39,217 nucleotides of DNA. Origin: an uncultured Xylophilus sp. (GTDB lineage: Bacteria; Pseudomonadota; Gammaproteobacteria; Burkholderiales; Burkholderiaceae_C). Position 1 is the stretch's first letter. The number at the start of each line of letters is the position of its first letter. This document shows positions 37,416 through 39,217 of the stretch, one piece after another. The notes below the pieces were generated by a model that searched no databases, was not told the origin of the DNA, and saw nothing but the letters and a program-made list of their open reading frames with translations. The stretch covers positions 1 through 39,217 of the forward strand of contig CAJYQL010000118.1 in NCBI GenBank assembly GCA_913776965.1, read 5' to 3'. Made by a program: the position numbers and the translations under genes.

Positions 37416-37419
<4 letters not shown>
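36427..37419 (+). CDS. truB: TruB, tRNA pseudouridine-55 synthase
   Basis: Makes the universal pseudouridine at position 55 of the tRNA T-loop. The catalytic Asp50 lies in [32 protein letters not shown] and the late motif [15 protein letters not shown] are typical, and a C-terminal PUA-like region covers about 250-310. 330 aa. A dispersed palindrome copy (36943-36959) lies in frame in this gene just before [10 protein letters not shown] and encodes AIEMI with codons unusual for this genome (ATA, GCT). Its stop overlaps the typA start (ATGA). Confidence 0.96.
36943..36959 (+). repeat. Dispersed 17-nt palindrome, copy 5 (inside truB)
   Basis: GCTATCGAAATGATAGT, one change from GCTAT-N7-ATAGC. 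It begins on a codon boundary (residue 173) and is read GCT ATC GAA ATG ATA GTG. The reading phase is the same as for the copy in yejF. Confidence 0.5.

Positions 37420-39217
<1,798 letters not shown>

Overview
The window is a contiguous piece of a GC-rich (roughly two-thirds G+C) betaproteobacterial chromosome. It most likely comes from a Burkholderiales member of the Comamonadaceae type. The evidence is the combination of tolB-pal-cpoB, tctCBA with a TctD/TctE two-component pair, the aat-bpt pair, yejABEF beside fabI, and rimP-nusA-infB-rbfA-truB-typA. Dispersed short palindromes of the GCTAT-N7-ATAGC type also fit, since I remember similar ones from Comamonadaceae. The genus cannot be fixed from sequence reading alone. 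No rRNA, insertion sequence, prophage or CRISPR array was seen, and no gene-free stretch exceeds about 300 bases.

Layout. 1-3489 (+): tolB, pal, cpoB and tcdA, tightly coupled; then tRNA-Lys(TTT) at 3526-3601. 3602-4137: an AT-richer stretch with a terminator-like repeat and two further inverted repeats, then a small disordered orphan protein. 4190-6755 (-): tctD, tctE and hslR, chained by ATGA overlaps and divergent from 6910-10057 (+), the tripartite tricarboxylate transporter tctC, tctB and tctA, with a terminator between tctC and tctB. 10194-11474 (+): a CPA2 cation/proton antiporter. 11496-16546 (-): a methyl-accepting chemotaxis protein, an exported protein of unknown function, an IclR regulator with a perfect palindrome over its start, and the aat-bpt N-degron pair. 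16659-16749 (-): tRNA-Ser(GGA). 16824-18239 (-): nfeD and a stomatin-like SPFH protein. 18386-20740 (+): a large PLP-dependent basic amino acid decarboxylase. 20751-22488 (-): an exported ATP-dependent DNA ligase (LigE type) and fabI. 22536-28245 (+): yejABEF peptide importer. 28353-30802 (+): diheme and triheme cytochromes c and a thioredoxin-like protein. 30950-39217 (+): rimP, nusA, infB, rbfA, truB and typA, with typA cut by the window end about eight codons short.

How it works together. Most genes are housekeeping: envelope integrity (Tol-Pal), tRNA modification (TcdA, TruB), translation and transcription factors (RimP, NusA, IF2, RbfA, TypA), lipid synthesis (FabI), N-degron tagging (Aat, Bpt) and nutrient import (Tct, Yej). 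The less ordinary material is mostly non-coding or small. It includes a family of 17-nt palindromes that occurs even inside three conserved genes, and a rimP leader with two terminator-like hairpins and a mutually exclusive antiterminator fold. It also includes paired inverted repeats in front of the orphan protein at 3859 and an operator-like palindrome at the iclR-type gene. I did not find a clearly new multi-gene system.
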